Assembly (NCBI RefSeq): GCF_003990445.1
Contig: NZ_REEZ01000004.1
Span: 186,001 to 250,000 of the forward strand
Direction of reading: 5' to 3'
Source: Pararhodobacter zhoushanensis
GTDB lineage: Bacteria; Pseudomonadota; Alphaproteobacteria; Rhodobacterales; Rhodobacteraceae
Length of the DNA stretch: 64,000 nucleotides
In this document: in pieces, positions 17,331 to 25,974 of the stretch
How the letters are laid out: each line of letters opens with the position of its first letter
Position numbering within the stretch: position 1 is the first letter of the stretch
Program-made: the position numbers and the translations under genes
The notes under the pieces: generated by a model
The model's input: only the letters and a program-made list of their open reading frames with translations
What the model was told of the DNA's origin: nothing
Database searches by the model: none

Positions 17331-18845
17331 ATGGACATGACAATGAGTGACAACCTGTTCGACCAGCTGACGCGGTCCATCGCCGACCTTGACGCCCCCG
17401 CGATTGAGACCGAGAGCGGCACGCTGAGCTATGCCGCGCTGATCGCGCGCACCGGGCAGATCGCCAATGCGTTGGAGATCGGCCCCGGGGACCGGGTGGC
17501 GGTGCAGATCGAGAAATCGGTCGATGCGATCCTGCTCTATCTGGCGACGGTACGGGCGGGCGGCGTGTTTTTGCCGCTGAACACGGGGTACACGGCGGCA
17601 GAGGTGGCGTATTTTCTGGGCGACGCGGCCCCTGCCGTGTTCGTCTGCGATCCCGCGCAGCTGGAAGCGCTGAGGCCTGTTGCAAAAGCGGCGGGCGCAC
17701 GGATCGAGACGCTGGATACCCAAGGGGGCGGCTCGCTGGGGATGGCGATTGCGGCGGCGTCGGCAGCGTTCGATACGGTGGCGCGCGGCACGGATGATCT
17801 GGCGGCGTTGCTCTATACCTCGGGCACCACGGGGCGCTCGAAGGGGGCGATGCTCAGCCACGGCAACCTTTTGTCCAACACCCGCGCGCTGCAAGACGCG
17901 TGGCGGTTCAGCGCCAGCGACGTGCTGATCCACGCGCTGCCGGTGTTTCACACGCATGGGCTGTTCGTGGCGACCAATGTCACGCTGTTCTCCGGCGCGT
18001 CGATGATCCTGCTGCCCAAGTTCGACCCGGCGCGCATTCTGGCGCTGATGGCGCGGGCGACGGTGTTGATGGGGGTGCCCACGTTCTATGTCCGGCTGCT
18101 CGATCAACCGGGCCTGTCGCGCGATGCCGTTGAAAACATGCGGCTCTTTGTGTCGGGCTCAGCCCCGCTGCTGGAGGAAACCCACCGCAGCTGGCAAGAG
18201 CGCACCGGCCACGCGATCCTTGAACGCTATGGCATGACCGAGACGAACATGAACGTCTCGAACCCCTATGACGGCGACCGGGTCGCGGGCACCGTCGGCC
18301 AGCCGTTGCCGGGGGTTGAGGTGATTGTCACCGATCCCGCGTCGGGTGCGGAGCTGCCTCAGGGTGAGATCGGCATGATCGAAGTGCGCGGGCCGAATGT
18401 GTTTCAGGGCTATTGGCAGATGCCGGAAAAGACCGCCGAAGAGCTGCGCACCAACGGGTTTTTCATCACCGGCGATCTGGGCCGCTATGACGACCGTGGG
18501 TATCTGCAGATCGTCGGGCGCGGCAAGGATCTGATCATTTCGGGCGGGTTCAACGTCTATCCGAAAGAGGTCGAGGCCGAGATCGACGCGATCCCCGGTG
18601 TGTTCGAATCCGCTGTAATCGGTTTGCCGCATCGCGATCTGGGCGAAGCGGTGACAGCCGTTGTTGTGACCAACGCCCAGCCCGCGCCGGATGAGGCGGC
18701 GATCCTGATGGCGCTGCGCGACCGGCTGGCGAAGTTCAAGCAGCCCAAACGCGTGCTGTTCGTCGAGGAACTGCCGCGCAACACGATGGGCAAGGTACAA
18801 AAGAATGCACTGCGCTCGGCGTATGGCGATCTGTACGCGGGTTGA
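17331..18845 (+). CDS. matB: Malonyl-CoA synthetase (MatB)
   Basis: A 504-residue adenylate-forming ligase that makes malonyl-CoA from malonate, CoA and ATP. Motifs are LYTSGTTGRSKG (161-172), the MatB-type FVSGSAPL (273-280), RYGMTETNM (299-307), GDLGRYDDRGY and the C-terminal NTMGKVQKN lysine motif. The combination of SGSAPL and RYGMTE is characteristic of MatB. Three in-frame ATGs (17331, 17337, 17343) compete; the third gives MSDNLFDQ and has GGA shortly upstream, so the protein may be four residues shorter. It could also feed extender units to the neighbouring polyketide synthase. Confidence 0.93.
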   Translation: MDMTMSDNLFDQLTRSIADLDAPAIETESGTLSYAALIARTGQIANALEIGPGDRVAVQIEKSVDAILLYLATVRAGGVFLPLNTGYTAAEVAYFLGDAAPAVFVCDPAQLEALRPVAKAAGARIETLDTQGGGSLGMAIAAASAAFDTVARGTDDLAALLYTSGTTGRSKGAMLSHGNLLSNTRALQDAWRFSASDVLIHALPVFHTHGLFVATNVTLFSGASMILLPKFDPARILALMARATVLMGVPTFYVRLLDQPGLSRDAVENMRLFVSGSAPLLEETHRSWQERTGHAILERYGMTETNMNVSNPYDGDRVAGTVGQPLPGVEVIVTDPASGAELPQGEIGMIEVRGPNVFQGYWQMPEKTAEELRTNGFFITGDLGRYDDRGYLQIVGRGKDLIISGGFNVYPKEVEAEIDAIPGVFESAVIGLPHRDLGEAVTAVVVTNAQPAPDEAAILMALRDRLAKFKQPKRVLFVEELPRNTMGKVQKNALRSAYGDLYAG

Positions 18846-18860
18846 GCGCGGCCTCTCTTG

Positions 18861-18886
18861 TGCCGGGGCGGCCCCCAGCCCCGGCA
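18861..18886 (+). terminator. Intergenic hairpin between matB and the M20 gene
   Basis: TGCCGGGGC and GCCCCGGCA form a perfect 9-bp stem with an 8-nt loop, starting 16 nt after the matB stop and ending 22 nt before the next start. It lacks a real U-tract (TTCC follows), so it may only attenuate transcription or protect the 3' end of the matAB mRNA. Confidence 0.45.
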
Positions 18887-18908
18887 TTCCGGCAAAAAGG
18901 CTGAACGC

Positions 18909-20285
18909 ATGACCCGAGCCACCACCCTCACCGCCGCCCGCGCGTATGTCAGCAGCGGCGGGTTTGCCGCCGAGCTGGCACCGCGCATCGCCATCCGCTC
19001 GGAAAGCCCGCGCGGCGCTGCCTTGGGGGATCATCTGCTCTACCTGAACGGTGAGATGCGCCCGTTGCTGGAGGGGATGGGGTTTACCGTCACCATGATC
19101 GACAACCCCGTTCTGCCCCGCCTGCCCGCGATCATCGCGCAGCGGATCGAAGATCCGGCGTTGAAAACCGTGCTGCTCTACGGGCATGGCGATGTGTTGT
19201 GGGGGATGGACGGCGACTGGAAAGACGGGCGCAGCCCCTGGGTGCTGGAGCAGGCAGACGGGCGGCTTTACGGGCGCGGGACGGTGGACAACAAGGGCCA
19301 GCACGCGCTGAACCTGGCGGCGTTGCGTATCGTGTTGCAGGCGCGGGGGCGGCTGGGGTTCAACGTCAAACTGCTGCTGGAGATGGGCGAGGAATGCGGC
19401 TCGCCCGGATTGAATGAGATGGCGATAGCGCATCGCGAGGCGCTGGCTGCCGATTGCCTGATCGCCTCGGATGGGCCACGCGCCGGGTCGCAGACGCCAA
19501 CGGTGTTCTTGGGTGCGCGCGGCGCGGCGACATTTACGCTGACCTGTGCGCCGCGCGAGGGCGGCCATCATTCCGGAAACTGGGGCGGATTGCTGGTGAA
19601 CCCCGGTCTGCGGCTGGCGCAGGCACTGTCGGTGATCACCGATCCGATGGGCAAGATCCTGATCTCTGATTGGGTGCCTCAGGCGGTTGCCGCTGATGTC
19701 CGTGCTGCTCTGCAAGCCATTGAAATGGAGGTCAATCCGGGTGATCCCCTGACCGATCCGGCATGGGGCGAACCCGGTCTGACCGGCGCGGCACAAACCT
19801 GTGGCTGGTGCAATTTCGAGGTGCTGGCGTACCTTTGTGGCCGCCCCGAAGCGCCGGTCAACGCCATTCCCGGCACGGCGACTGCCACCTGCCAGCTGCG
19901 CTATACCGTCGATATCGACAGCGCCCGTATCCTGCCTGCCCTGCGCGAGCATCTGGATGCGCACGGGTTTCAGGACGTGGTGATCGAGGCGCAAGGCGAT
20001 GGTTTCGACAAGGCCACGCGCACCAGCTCTGACAATGATTGGGTGCGGCTGGTGCTGGCCTCGATCGAGAAAACGCTGGGCCGCCCCCCTGCCCTGCAAC
20101 CGAATTTCGGCGGCTCGCTGCCCAATCCGGTGTTTGCCGATACGCTGGGCCTGCCGACAATCTGGATTCCCCATTCGCACCCGGCCTGTTCACAGCACGC
20201 GCCCAATGAGCACATGCTGCTGAGCGCGGCCGAGGAAGGCATCGCGATGATGGCCGGTCTGTTCTGGGATCTGGGCGGGGCCTAA
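18909..20285 (+). CDS. M20-family metallopeptidase/deacylase
   Basis: A 458-residue dinuclear zinc hydrolase of the ArgE/DapE/carboxypeptidase clan. Metal ligands are visible in LYGHGDV, in the bridging Asp of GTVDNKGQ, in LLEMGEECGS (the general base Glu plus a ligand) and in the C-terminal HAPNEHM. The lid dimerisation domain lies between, around GARGAATFTL and GGHHSGNWGG. The ATG at 18909 is chosen because it gives the usual N-terminus; a longer in-frame start would run back through the hairpin. The gene is downstream of matAB but separated by 63 nt, so co-regulation is uncertain. Its stop overlaps that of idi by 4 nt. Confidence 0.88.
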   Translation: MTRATTLTAARAYVSSGGFAAELAPRIAIRSESPRGAALGDHLLYLNGEMRPLLEGMGFTVTMIDNPVLPRLPAIIAQRIEDPALKTVLLYGHGDVLWGMDGDWKDGRSPWVLEQADGRLYGRGTVDNKGQHALNLAALRIVLQARGRLGFNVKLLLEMGEECGSPGLNEMAIAHREALAADCLIASDGPRAGSQTPTVFLGARGAATFTLTCAPREGGHHSGNWGGLLVNPGLRLAQALSVITDPMGKILISDWVPQAVAADVRAALQAIEMEVNPGDPLTDPAWGEPGLTGAAQTCGWCNFEVLAYLCGRPEAPVNAIPGTATATCQLRYTVDIDSARILPALREHLDAHGFQDVVIEAQGDGFDKATRTSSDNDWVRLVLASIEKTLGRPPALQPNFGGSLPNPVFADTLGLPTIWIPHSHPACSQHAPNEHMLLSAAEEGIAMMAGLFWDLGGA

Positions 20286-20806
20286 AACCCGGCGAGCACC
20301 AGATCGGCGTGCTCGGCCAGATAGATGCGCAGCCACGGGGTGAAGTCCTGCGGGCGCCGGGCGATCTGGTCGTGCAGATCGGCGGTGCCGATCCAGCGGG
20401 TGTCCATGACTTCGTCCGGGTTGGGGGTCAGTACCGGTTCCGCGTCACAAACGCCGAGGAACAGATCGACCACCTCATGCTCGATCATAGTGTGACCCAC
20501 CGGCGCGCGGTATTCCACGACACCCCGGTGCTGCAGGGTCACACCGGTCAGCCCCAGTTCCTGCTCCAACCGCCGCTGGGCGCAATCGAGCGGCGTTTCG
20601 CCCCACAGCGGATGCGTGCAGCAGGTGTTCGCCCAAAGGCCCGGCGTGTGGTATTTGGACAAAGCACGCTGCTGGATCAGCAAACGGCCCCCGGCGACGA
20701 CAAAGATCGACACGGCAGGGTGTTTCAGCCCGCGCTGATGCACGGTCAGCTTGTCCATCGGGCGCAACGCGCCATCGATCCAGACGGGAATGTCCTGATG
20801 CATCAT
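20282..20806 (-). CDS. idi: Isopentenyl-diphosphate delta-isomerase, type 1
   Basis: A 174-residue Nudix-fold enzyme that interconverts isopentenyl and dimethylallyl diphosphate. The active-site Cys lies in NTCCTHP, the Nudix-like segment is QRRLEQELGL, and the acidic EHEVVDLF carries the second catalytic Glu region. Length is typical. It sits between a peptidase and the Wzz-like gene, an unusual place for an isoprenoid gene, but it makes precursors for carotenoids, bacteriochlorophyll and the undecaprenyl carrier used in glycan assembly. It is 51 nt downstream of the Wzz-like gene on the same strand. Confidence 0.95.
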   Translation of the reverse strand: MMHQDIPVWIDGALRPMDKLTVHQRGLKHPAVSIFVVAGGRLLIQQRALSKYHTPGLWANTCCTHPLWGETPLDCAQRRLEQELGLTGVTLQHRGVVEYRAPVGHTMIEHEVVDLFLGVCDAEPVLTPNPDEVMDTRWIGTADLHDQIARRPQDFTPWLRIYLAEHADLVLAGF

Positions 20807-20857
20807 GCTCTCACGCTTTTCAGCGCTTATTGCCCATGGCGGCGCCTTGGGAAAGGG

Positions 20858-22165
20858 TCAGATCATCCCGGAATAGACCAGAGCGGCGATAAGCCCGACG
20901 CCGATCACCACCAGACCGCCGAAGGCCCAGATCATCTGACGCCTGCGCCGTTCACGAACCGGCATGGAATAGGGGATCGACACCACCGGGCGCAGTTGCA
21001 GATCGCGCTCCATCCGCTGAGCGGTGCGGATCACCGGGTTCATCCATTCCAGCGCATAGGCCAGCAGGATGCCCAGAAAAATGCCCCCGGCGACGCCCAT
21101 CACCGCCACCTTTTTGCGGCTGCGCGACACCGGGTATTGCGGCACCAGCGCGCGTTCCAGCAGCTCGAACCGTTCGGCCTGCTGGTCATCTTCGATCCGG
21201 GCGCCCAGTTCCGCTTCTCGCCGGCGGTCGGCGGCGGCGGTGAGCTGGGCTTGCAGCTGCTCCATCCGGCGGTTCATGGCGATGACCTGCTGCTCGAACT
21301 CGGGCGCGCGGATCAGCAGCGCCTGAATCTCGGCGATCCGGGCGGTCATGATGTCTTGTTGATCGGTCAGCTGGCTCAGCTCTTCGGTCAACTGGGCGAT
21401 CTGCCGGCGGGTTATCGCGCGGGTCGAGCTGGAGTCCTGCGCCGCGATCTCTGCCCGCTTGGCGCTGATCAGGGCGCGCAGGGCCAGCAGGTTTTCCTGA
21501 AGCCGGGCCTGTTCATCGCGGCGCTGCGTTACCGCATCGGGCAGAAAACCCTCATTGTCTGACCGGAAGCGGGCGATTTCATTCTCGAGCGCCTGAATGC
21601 CGGTTTCCAGCCGCTGCTCTTCCGAGCGGAAGAAATCCAGCGCCTGCTGGGCGTTGGTCTGGCGGGCATCAAGGCTTTGCTGGACCATGGAATCGGCCAG
21701 TTCGTTGGCAATCGCGGCCGCGGTTTCAGGATCATCGTCCTGCGCCGAAACGATCAGCGCCGACAGCGAGCCGTCGCGGGTAAAGCCCTGCTGGGCGGCG
21801 GCAATCGAGGTGATCGAAAGGTTCGCGCGCAGGATGCCGACCTGCTCAACCGGGCCAAGGGGCGCGCCGTCGAACAGGTTATAGCGCTGGGCCAGATCAA
21901 GCAGTGCTTCGCGCGACATCAGCCGTTGTTCGATCACCTGCACGCGGCGGGTCAGATCAGGGGTGGCGGCGGCGGCACCGCCCTCGGTGGGGGCAATGAT
22001 GACCGGGTTGATCACCTGAATCACCGCGCTGGCGGAATAGACCCGCTCGGTTTTCAGCGCCATATACAGGCCCGCAACCGTGCCCATCACCGTCAGCAGC
22101 ACAACAATGCGCCAGCGGCGGCGAATCCAGCTGAGGATTTCGTGCAGGTTCTGAATCGGTCCCAT
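20858..22165 (-). CDS. Wzz/GumC-like polysaccharide copolymerase
   Basis: A 435-residue inner-membrane protein that probably sets glycan chain length. It has a Wzz-type N-terminus with TM1 at about 18-38, a periplasmic region whose middle (about 165-335) is rich in heptad-like Gln/Glu/Arg/Leu and should form long coiled coils, a second membrane segment at about 350-372 and a third at about 411-433. No kinase domain is fused; the kinase-like partner is the gene immediately upstream, 12 nt away. A GAGGGAG ribosome-binding site precedes the ATG. Confidence 0.88.
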   Translation of the reverse strand: MGPIQNLHEILSWIRRRWRIVVLLTVMGTVAGLYMALKTERVYSASAVIQVINPVIIAPTEGGAAAATPDLTRRVQVIEQRLMSREALLDLAQRYNLFDGAPLGPVEQVGILRANLSITSIAAAQQGFTRDGSLSALIVSAQDDDPETAAAIANELADSMVQQSLDARQTNAQQALDFFRSEEQRLETGIQALENEIARFRSDNEGFLPDAVTQRRDEQARLQENLLALRALISAKRAEIAAQDSSSTRAITRRQIAQLTEELSQLTDQQDIMTARIAEIQALLIRAPEFEQQVIAMNRRMEQLQAQLTAAADRRREAELGARIEDDQQAERFELLERALVPQYPVSRSRKKVAVMGVAGGIFLGILLAYALEWMNPVIRTAQRMERDLQLRPVVSIPYSMPVRERRRRQMIWAFGGLVVIGVGLIAALVYSGMI

Positions 22166-22177
22166 GCGCGCGCTCCC

Positions 22178-23056
22178 TCAGCTCCGACGCCGCGCGGCGC
22201 GCGGGTCACGATCTTCGGATTTGTTCAGCACGACGCCCAGCAGCGGTACCAGCCCTTCAAGCAGGCGCTCGCTTTCCAGAATATCGGCGGGTGTCGTGCG
22301 CAGGCCATCAGCGACCAGCAACACCGCATCCAGCTGTGGCAGCAGCGCGGGGGTGACAGGGTCCGACAGCAGGGGCGGCAGGTCATGGATCACCACATCG
22401 GGCGCGACACAGTCGATCATCGCGCGCAGGGCAAGAATGGCCTCTGGTGCCATCATCCGTTCCGATCCCTGCGGCACAGCGGCGCTGTTCAGCGCCACGG
22501 CCAGCGACGAGCCGATGCGTTGCAGCTGATCCTCGGGCTCGATGCTGCCAGAAAGCAGAGATTCCAGCGGGCCGGTCGGGCGCAGGCCCAGCAAGTCGTG
22601 CAGACCCGGCTCTTCCAGATCGGCGTCGATCAGCAGAACGCGGGCGGTTTCCAGACGGGCGATGCTGGCGGCAAGCCCGGCGGCGACAAAGCTGCGCCCT
22701 GCCCCGCGCGACGGCGAGGAAATACCGATGCGCTTCCAGCCCTTGTCGGCGATGACGCGCATCAGTTGTGTGCGCAGCTGGTCCATGGCGGTGCCCGACG
22801 CGGTGCCGCGTGCAAAGGACGGGGTTTTGCCTTTGGTGGTCAGGTGATCGACCGAGTCCAGGATCAGCGGCAGGCTGGCCCAGGTATCTTCGACCTCGGC
22901 CCGGCGCTGGGCGCTGGGGGATGTGCGGCGGGCGCTGTTGATCCGGCCTTGCAGCATCGGCGCGTGACCGATGGCACGGGTCGGCGGCGTGGGTTCGGCG
23001 CCCTCTTCCGTCGAGCGCCAGCCCAGCCGTTGTTCAAGAATACGCGTGTTGACCAT
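22178..23056 (-). CDS. BY-kinase-like (CpsD/CapB) ATPase with degenerate Walker A
   Basis: A 292-residue cytoplasmic P-loop protein. About 85 N-terminal residues look disordered. The ATPase core begins with a Walker A region SPSRGAGRS (114-122), where the invariant Lys is Arg121, then the Walker A' LLIDADLEEP (141-150) and the Walker B-like VVIHDLPPLL. The C-terminus ends in DPRAARRRS with no tyrosine cluster. In a standard BY-kinase, the Walker A Lys and the tyrosine tail are needed for autophosphorylation. Partner of the Wzz-like gene; it may act structurally or as a weak ATPase. Confidence 0.82.
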   Translation of the reverse strand: MVNTRILEQRLGWRSTEEGAEPTPPTRAIGHAPMLQGRINSARRTSPSAQRRAEVEDTWASLPLILDSVDHLTTKGKTPSFARGTASGTAMDQLRTQLMRVIADKGWKRIGISSPSRGAGRSFVAAGLAASIARLETARVLLIDADLEEPGLHDLLGLRPTGPLESLLSGSIEPEDQLQRIGSSLAVALNSAAVPQGSERMMAPEAILALRAMIDCVAPDVVIHDLPPLLSDPVTPALLPQLDAVLLVADGLRTTPADILESERLLEGLVPLLGVVLNKSEDRDPRAARRRS

Positions 23057-23166
23057 AACCAGACCCTTTGAGCGTGCCGAACCGCGCTCGTGCAGCGACC
23101 ATTTATACCCGTTTTCGACAGAAAGCCTGTCACAAATAGGGCAGAAGCATGGTCATTGTTGCGGGT

Positions 23167-24534
23167 TTACAGGGTGAAGAGCGTTGCCAGCCGGTCCCCA
23201 TGTACCACGACCACGACCACCAGAAGCAGCGCCGCAATGCTGGCCATGACTGCATCATGCAGCGGATCCCAGGCCCCGTGTTTGCGTGCCAGCCGCAGTT
23301 GCAGCGGGTAACTGAGCAGCGCGGTCGAGGCCATGGCGATGGGCGCGCCCGGCAGGCCGAGCATCGGCACCAGCAGCAAAAGCAGCGCCACCAGAATGAC
23401 CGCGCGCGTCGCGTTCAGCGCGAAGAACCCGCGCGAGTCGCCCGAGGCCAGCGTGACCTGATCATAGGTCAGCCACAGCATCTGCGGCAGCAGCGCCAGC
23501 GACACGATGACCACCACCGCGCCCGAGGTCAGATAGCGCGCGTCATAGAGCAGATCGACGATATACGTCCCGCCCAGAGCCAGCGGCGCGACCCCGGCGA
23601 CCAGCATGCCCGACAGCATGAACCGGATCCGGCGCAGGCGCAGGAAATTCTCGCGCGATTCACGGGGTGGAGAGGCGCGGTAAAGCGGGATCATCAGCCG
23701 CTGCACCAGCAACTGCCCCAGCATCAGCGGGAAGCCGGCCAGAAAGAAACCGATGTTGTAGAGGCCCAGCTCTTCCATCGTCATGAAGCGGCCAAGGATC
23801 AGCTTGTCGCTTTGCAGCACGATGAACCCGGCCATGGTGCTGAAGAAGATCCAGCGGCCATAATGGATCAGTTCATGCGCGGATTCGCGGTCCAGATGCA
23901 GCCGGTTCGAAATGCCGGGCAGCATGATCCACGACAGCCCGGCGCGGGCCGCAGCCGAGATCACGTTACCCGCAACAAGCGCCCAGATCGATTGCGTCGC
24001 CCAGGCCAGCAGTAGCATGGCGACGACGCTGATCACCTGTGCGGTAATTTCCAGAATGGTGACCCGGCCCAGCAGCATGTGACGCGAGGCGCTTTCGGCC
24101 CGGGTGGGTTCCAGCGACAGGATCAACAGGCTCGTGGCGGAGACCGGGATCAGGTAGGTCAGCATCGGTTCGTTATAGAACCAGCCCATCGGCCAGGCGA
24201 GCGCACAGGCCGCCGCGAACAGGAACCCCGCGCGGATCATGTTCAACGTCCAGGCGGTGTTCAGAAAGGCCGGTTCATCGCCGCGCTTGGACGACTGGAT
24301 GGCGGGCTGGATGCCCAGATCCGACAGCATGGTCAGGCCGACCAGCAGCACCGTGACCAGCGCCATGGTGCCGAACGCCTCAGGGAACAGCAGGCGTGCC
24401 AGGATCAGGTTCGAGCCAAAGCGGATCACTTGCTGTCCACCAAACCCAAGGATGGTGAACATCGAAGACCGCATGATCTTGGCGGTGATACCGGTTCCGG
24501 GTTTTCTGGCTGGCATGAGAACGGCGTCGGACAC
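23167..24534 (-). CDS. Wzx-like lipopolysaccharide/exopolysaccharide flippase
   Basis: A 455-residue polytopic protein of the MOP/PST superfamily with about twelve hydrophobic segments. It probably flips undecaprenyl-linked repeat units across the inner membrane. The N-terminal region (GGQQVIRFGSNLILARLLFP) is typical of the polysaccharide-transport branch. The frame opens at GTG 24534 with GGAG 9 nt upstream; an internal ATG at 24516 (MPARKPG) has no visible ribosome-binding site. It is the first gene of the leftward run flippase, BY-kinase-like, Wzz-like, idi. Confidence 0.9.
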   Translation of the reverse strand: MSDAVLMPARKPGTGITAKIMRSSMFTILGFGGQQVIRFGSNLILARLLFPEAFGTMALVTVLLVGLTMLSDLGIQPAIQSSKRGDEPAFLNTAWTLNMIRAGFLFAAACALAWPMGWFYNEPMLTYLIPVSATSLLILSLEPTRAESASRHMLLGRVTILEITAQVISVVAMLLLAWATQSIWALVAGNVISAAARAGLSWIMLPGISNRLHLDRESAHELIHYGRWIFFSTMAGFIVLQSDKLILGRFMTMEELGLYNIGFFLAGFPLMLGQLLVQRLMIPLYRASPPRESRENFLRLRRIRFMLSGMLVAGVAPLALGGTYIVDLLYDARYLTSGAVVVIVSLALLPQMLWLTYDQVTLASGDSRGFFALNATRAVILVALLLLLVPMLGLPGAPIAMASTALLSYPLQLRLARKHGAWDPLHDAVMASIAALLLVVVVVVHGDRLATLFTL

Positions 24535-24726
24535 TGAGGGATACTCCGGGTAATTGCAGCGAGAACACCGTCAAAGACAAGGCGCCACATCAATTCGTGT
24601 GAAATGAAGGTAAAATACGGCGCGAATGTGGCAGGGTTACTGCCGCGCCAATACCTACAGTGTTTCTTGAATTTGCCCAATTTCGACCCTAGCCCAAAGA
24701 CCAGTGTTCTTGACCAAGGTGCCCCT

Positions 24727-25974
24727 GTGAAGATCGGCTACATCCTCAACACCTATCCCGCGCCGTCGCAAAGCTTCATCCGGCGCGAGATGCGGGCGCT
24801 TGAGCGGCGCGGCATTGCGGTGCAGCGCTTTGCCATGCGGTCGTTTGACGGGGCTTTGCCGGATCAGTCAGATCAAGAGGAAGCCGCCGCCACGGATTAT
24901 GTGCTGGCGAAGGGGCTGTTCGCCATGTTGTGGGCGCTGTTCATTGTCGGGCTGCAATCACCGGTGCGCACCTATCAGGCGCTGTTTCTGGCGCTGAAGG
25001 CCAGCCGAGGCTCGGAAGCCGGGGTGTTCAAGCACCTGATCTATTTTCTGGAAGCGGCCTATGTCACCCGCCGGCTGGGCGAGTTGCAGGTTGACCGGAT
25101 GCACGCGCATTTCGGCACCAACGCGACAACCGTTGCGATGCTGGCATCAGAGATGAGCGGCAAGCCGTTCAGTTTCACCGTTCACGGGCCCGAGGAATTC
25201 GACAAACCCGCCGCTATCGCCCTGCCGCTCAAGCTGCAGAAGGCGGATTTCACCGTGGCGATCTCGTCTTACGGGCGCAGCCAGCTGTGCCGACTGGTCG
25301 ATTACCGCTACTGGCCGCGCATCCGCGTGGTGCATTGCGGGATCGAGCCGCAGCATTATGACTCGGCGCGTCCGATGCCGGTCACGCGTCCGGTGACGAT
25401 GGTGAATATCGGGCGGTTCGTTGAGCAAAAGGGCCAGATCCTGCTGATCGAGGCGATGGCCGAAGTCGCACGCCGGGGTGTCGATGTCCGGCTGGTGCTG
25501 GTCGGTGACGGACCGATGCGTCTGCCGCTTGAGCGCGCGATTGCCCATTCGGGCCTTGGCCACCGGGTCGAACTGACCGGCTGGCTGGATGAGGCAGGCG
25601 TGCGCCGGGCGATCGATTCCGCGCATGCCTTGGTGCTGCCGTCCTTTGCCGAAGGGCTGCCGATGGTGGTGATGGAGGCGATGGTCTCGGCCCGTCCGGT
25701 CATCGCCACCTGGGTCGCCGGGGTGCCGGAACTGATGCAAGAGGGGCGCACCGGCTGGCTGGTTCCCGCAGGCGACGCCATGGCGCTGGCCGAGGCGATC
25801 ACCGAGCTGGCGACGTCGCCCGACGACAAACTGCGCCGCATGGGTACGACGGGCCGCGCGCGTGTCTTGATGCGGCACAATATTGATACCGAGGCCGGGA
25901 AACTGGCGGCGCTGTTCTGTCAGCGCCCACGCACACAGAGCCGTGCTCAGCGCCCGCGCACCCAGCTGGTCTGA
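24727..25974 (+). CDS. Glycosyltransferase family 4
   Basis: A 415-residue GT-B enzyme. The N-terminal acceptor domain begins IGYILNTYPAPSQSFIRRE, and HAHFGTNA is seen in the middle. The donor domain has NIGRFVEQKGQ, VLVGDGP and the retaining EX7E block in PSFAEGLPMVVMEAM. I chose the GTG at 24727, which follows AAGG by about 9 nt; the frame is open to ATG 24604, but the extra 41 residues do not resemble the family. Probably adds a sugar to the growing repeat unit. Its 3' end overlaps the convergent GT2 by 28 bp. Confidence 0.88.
   Translation: MKIGYILNTYPAPSQSFIRREMRALERRGIAVQRFAMRSFDGALPDQSDQEEAAATDYVLAKGLFAMLWALFIVGLQSPVRTYQALFLALKASRGSEAGVFKHLIYFLEAAYVTRRLGELQVDRMHAHFGTNATTVAMLASEMSGKPFSFTVHGPEEFDKPAAIALPLKLQKADFTVAISSYGRSQLCRLVDYRYWPRIRVVHCGIEPQHYDSARPMPVTRPVTMVNIGRFVEQKGQILLIEAMAEVARRGVDVRLVLVGDGPMRLPLERAIAHSGLGHRVELTGWLDEAGVRRAIDSAHALVLPSFAEGLPMVVMEAMVSARPVIATWVAGVPELMQEGRTGWLVPAGDAMALAEAITELATSPDDKLRRMGTTGRARVLMRHNIDTEAGKLAALFCQRPRTQSRAQRPRTQLV

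Noticed and set aside
17331-18845. matB as a generic medium-chain acyl-CoA ligase
   Set aside because: SGSAPL and RYGMTETNM, together with an adjacent malonyl-CoA decarboxylase, fit malonyl-CoA synthetase better.
18159-20180. Minus-strand open frame of 673 codons across matB and the M20 gene
   Set aside because: Antisense to two well-supported enzymes; the translation is repetitive and Arg/Gln-rich.
24535-24726. JUMPStart/ops element upstream of the polysaccharide genes
   Set aside because: No GGCGGTAG core was found in the divergent gap, so RfaH-type control cannot be claimed; only a bulged GC-rich hairpin is visible.
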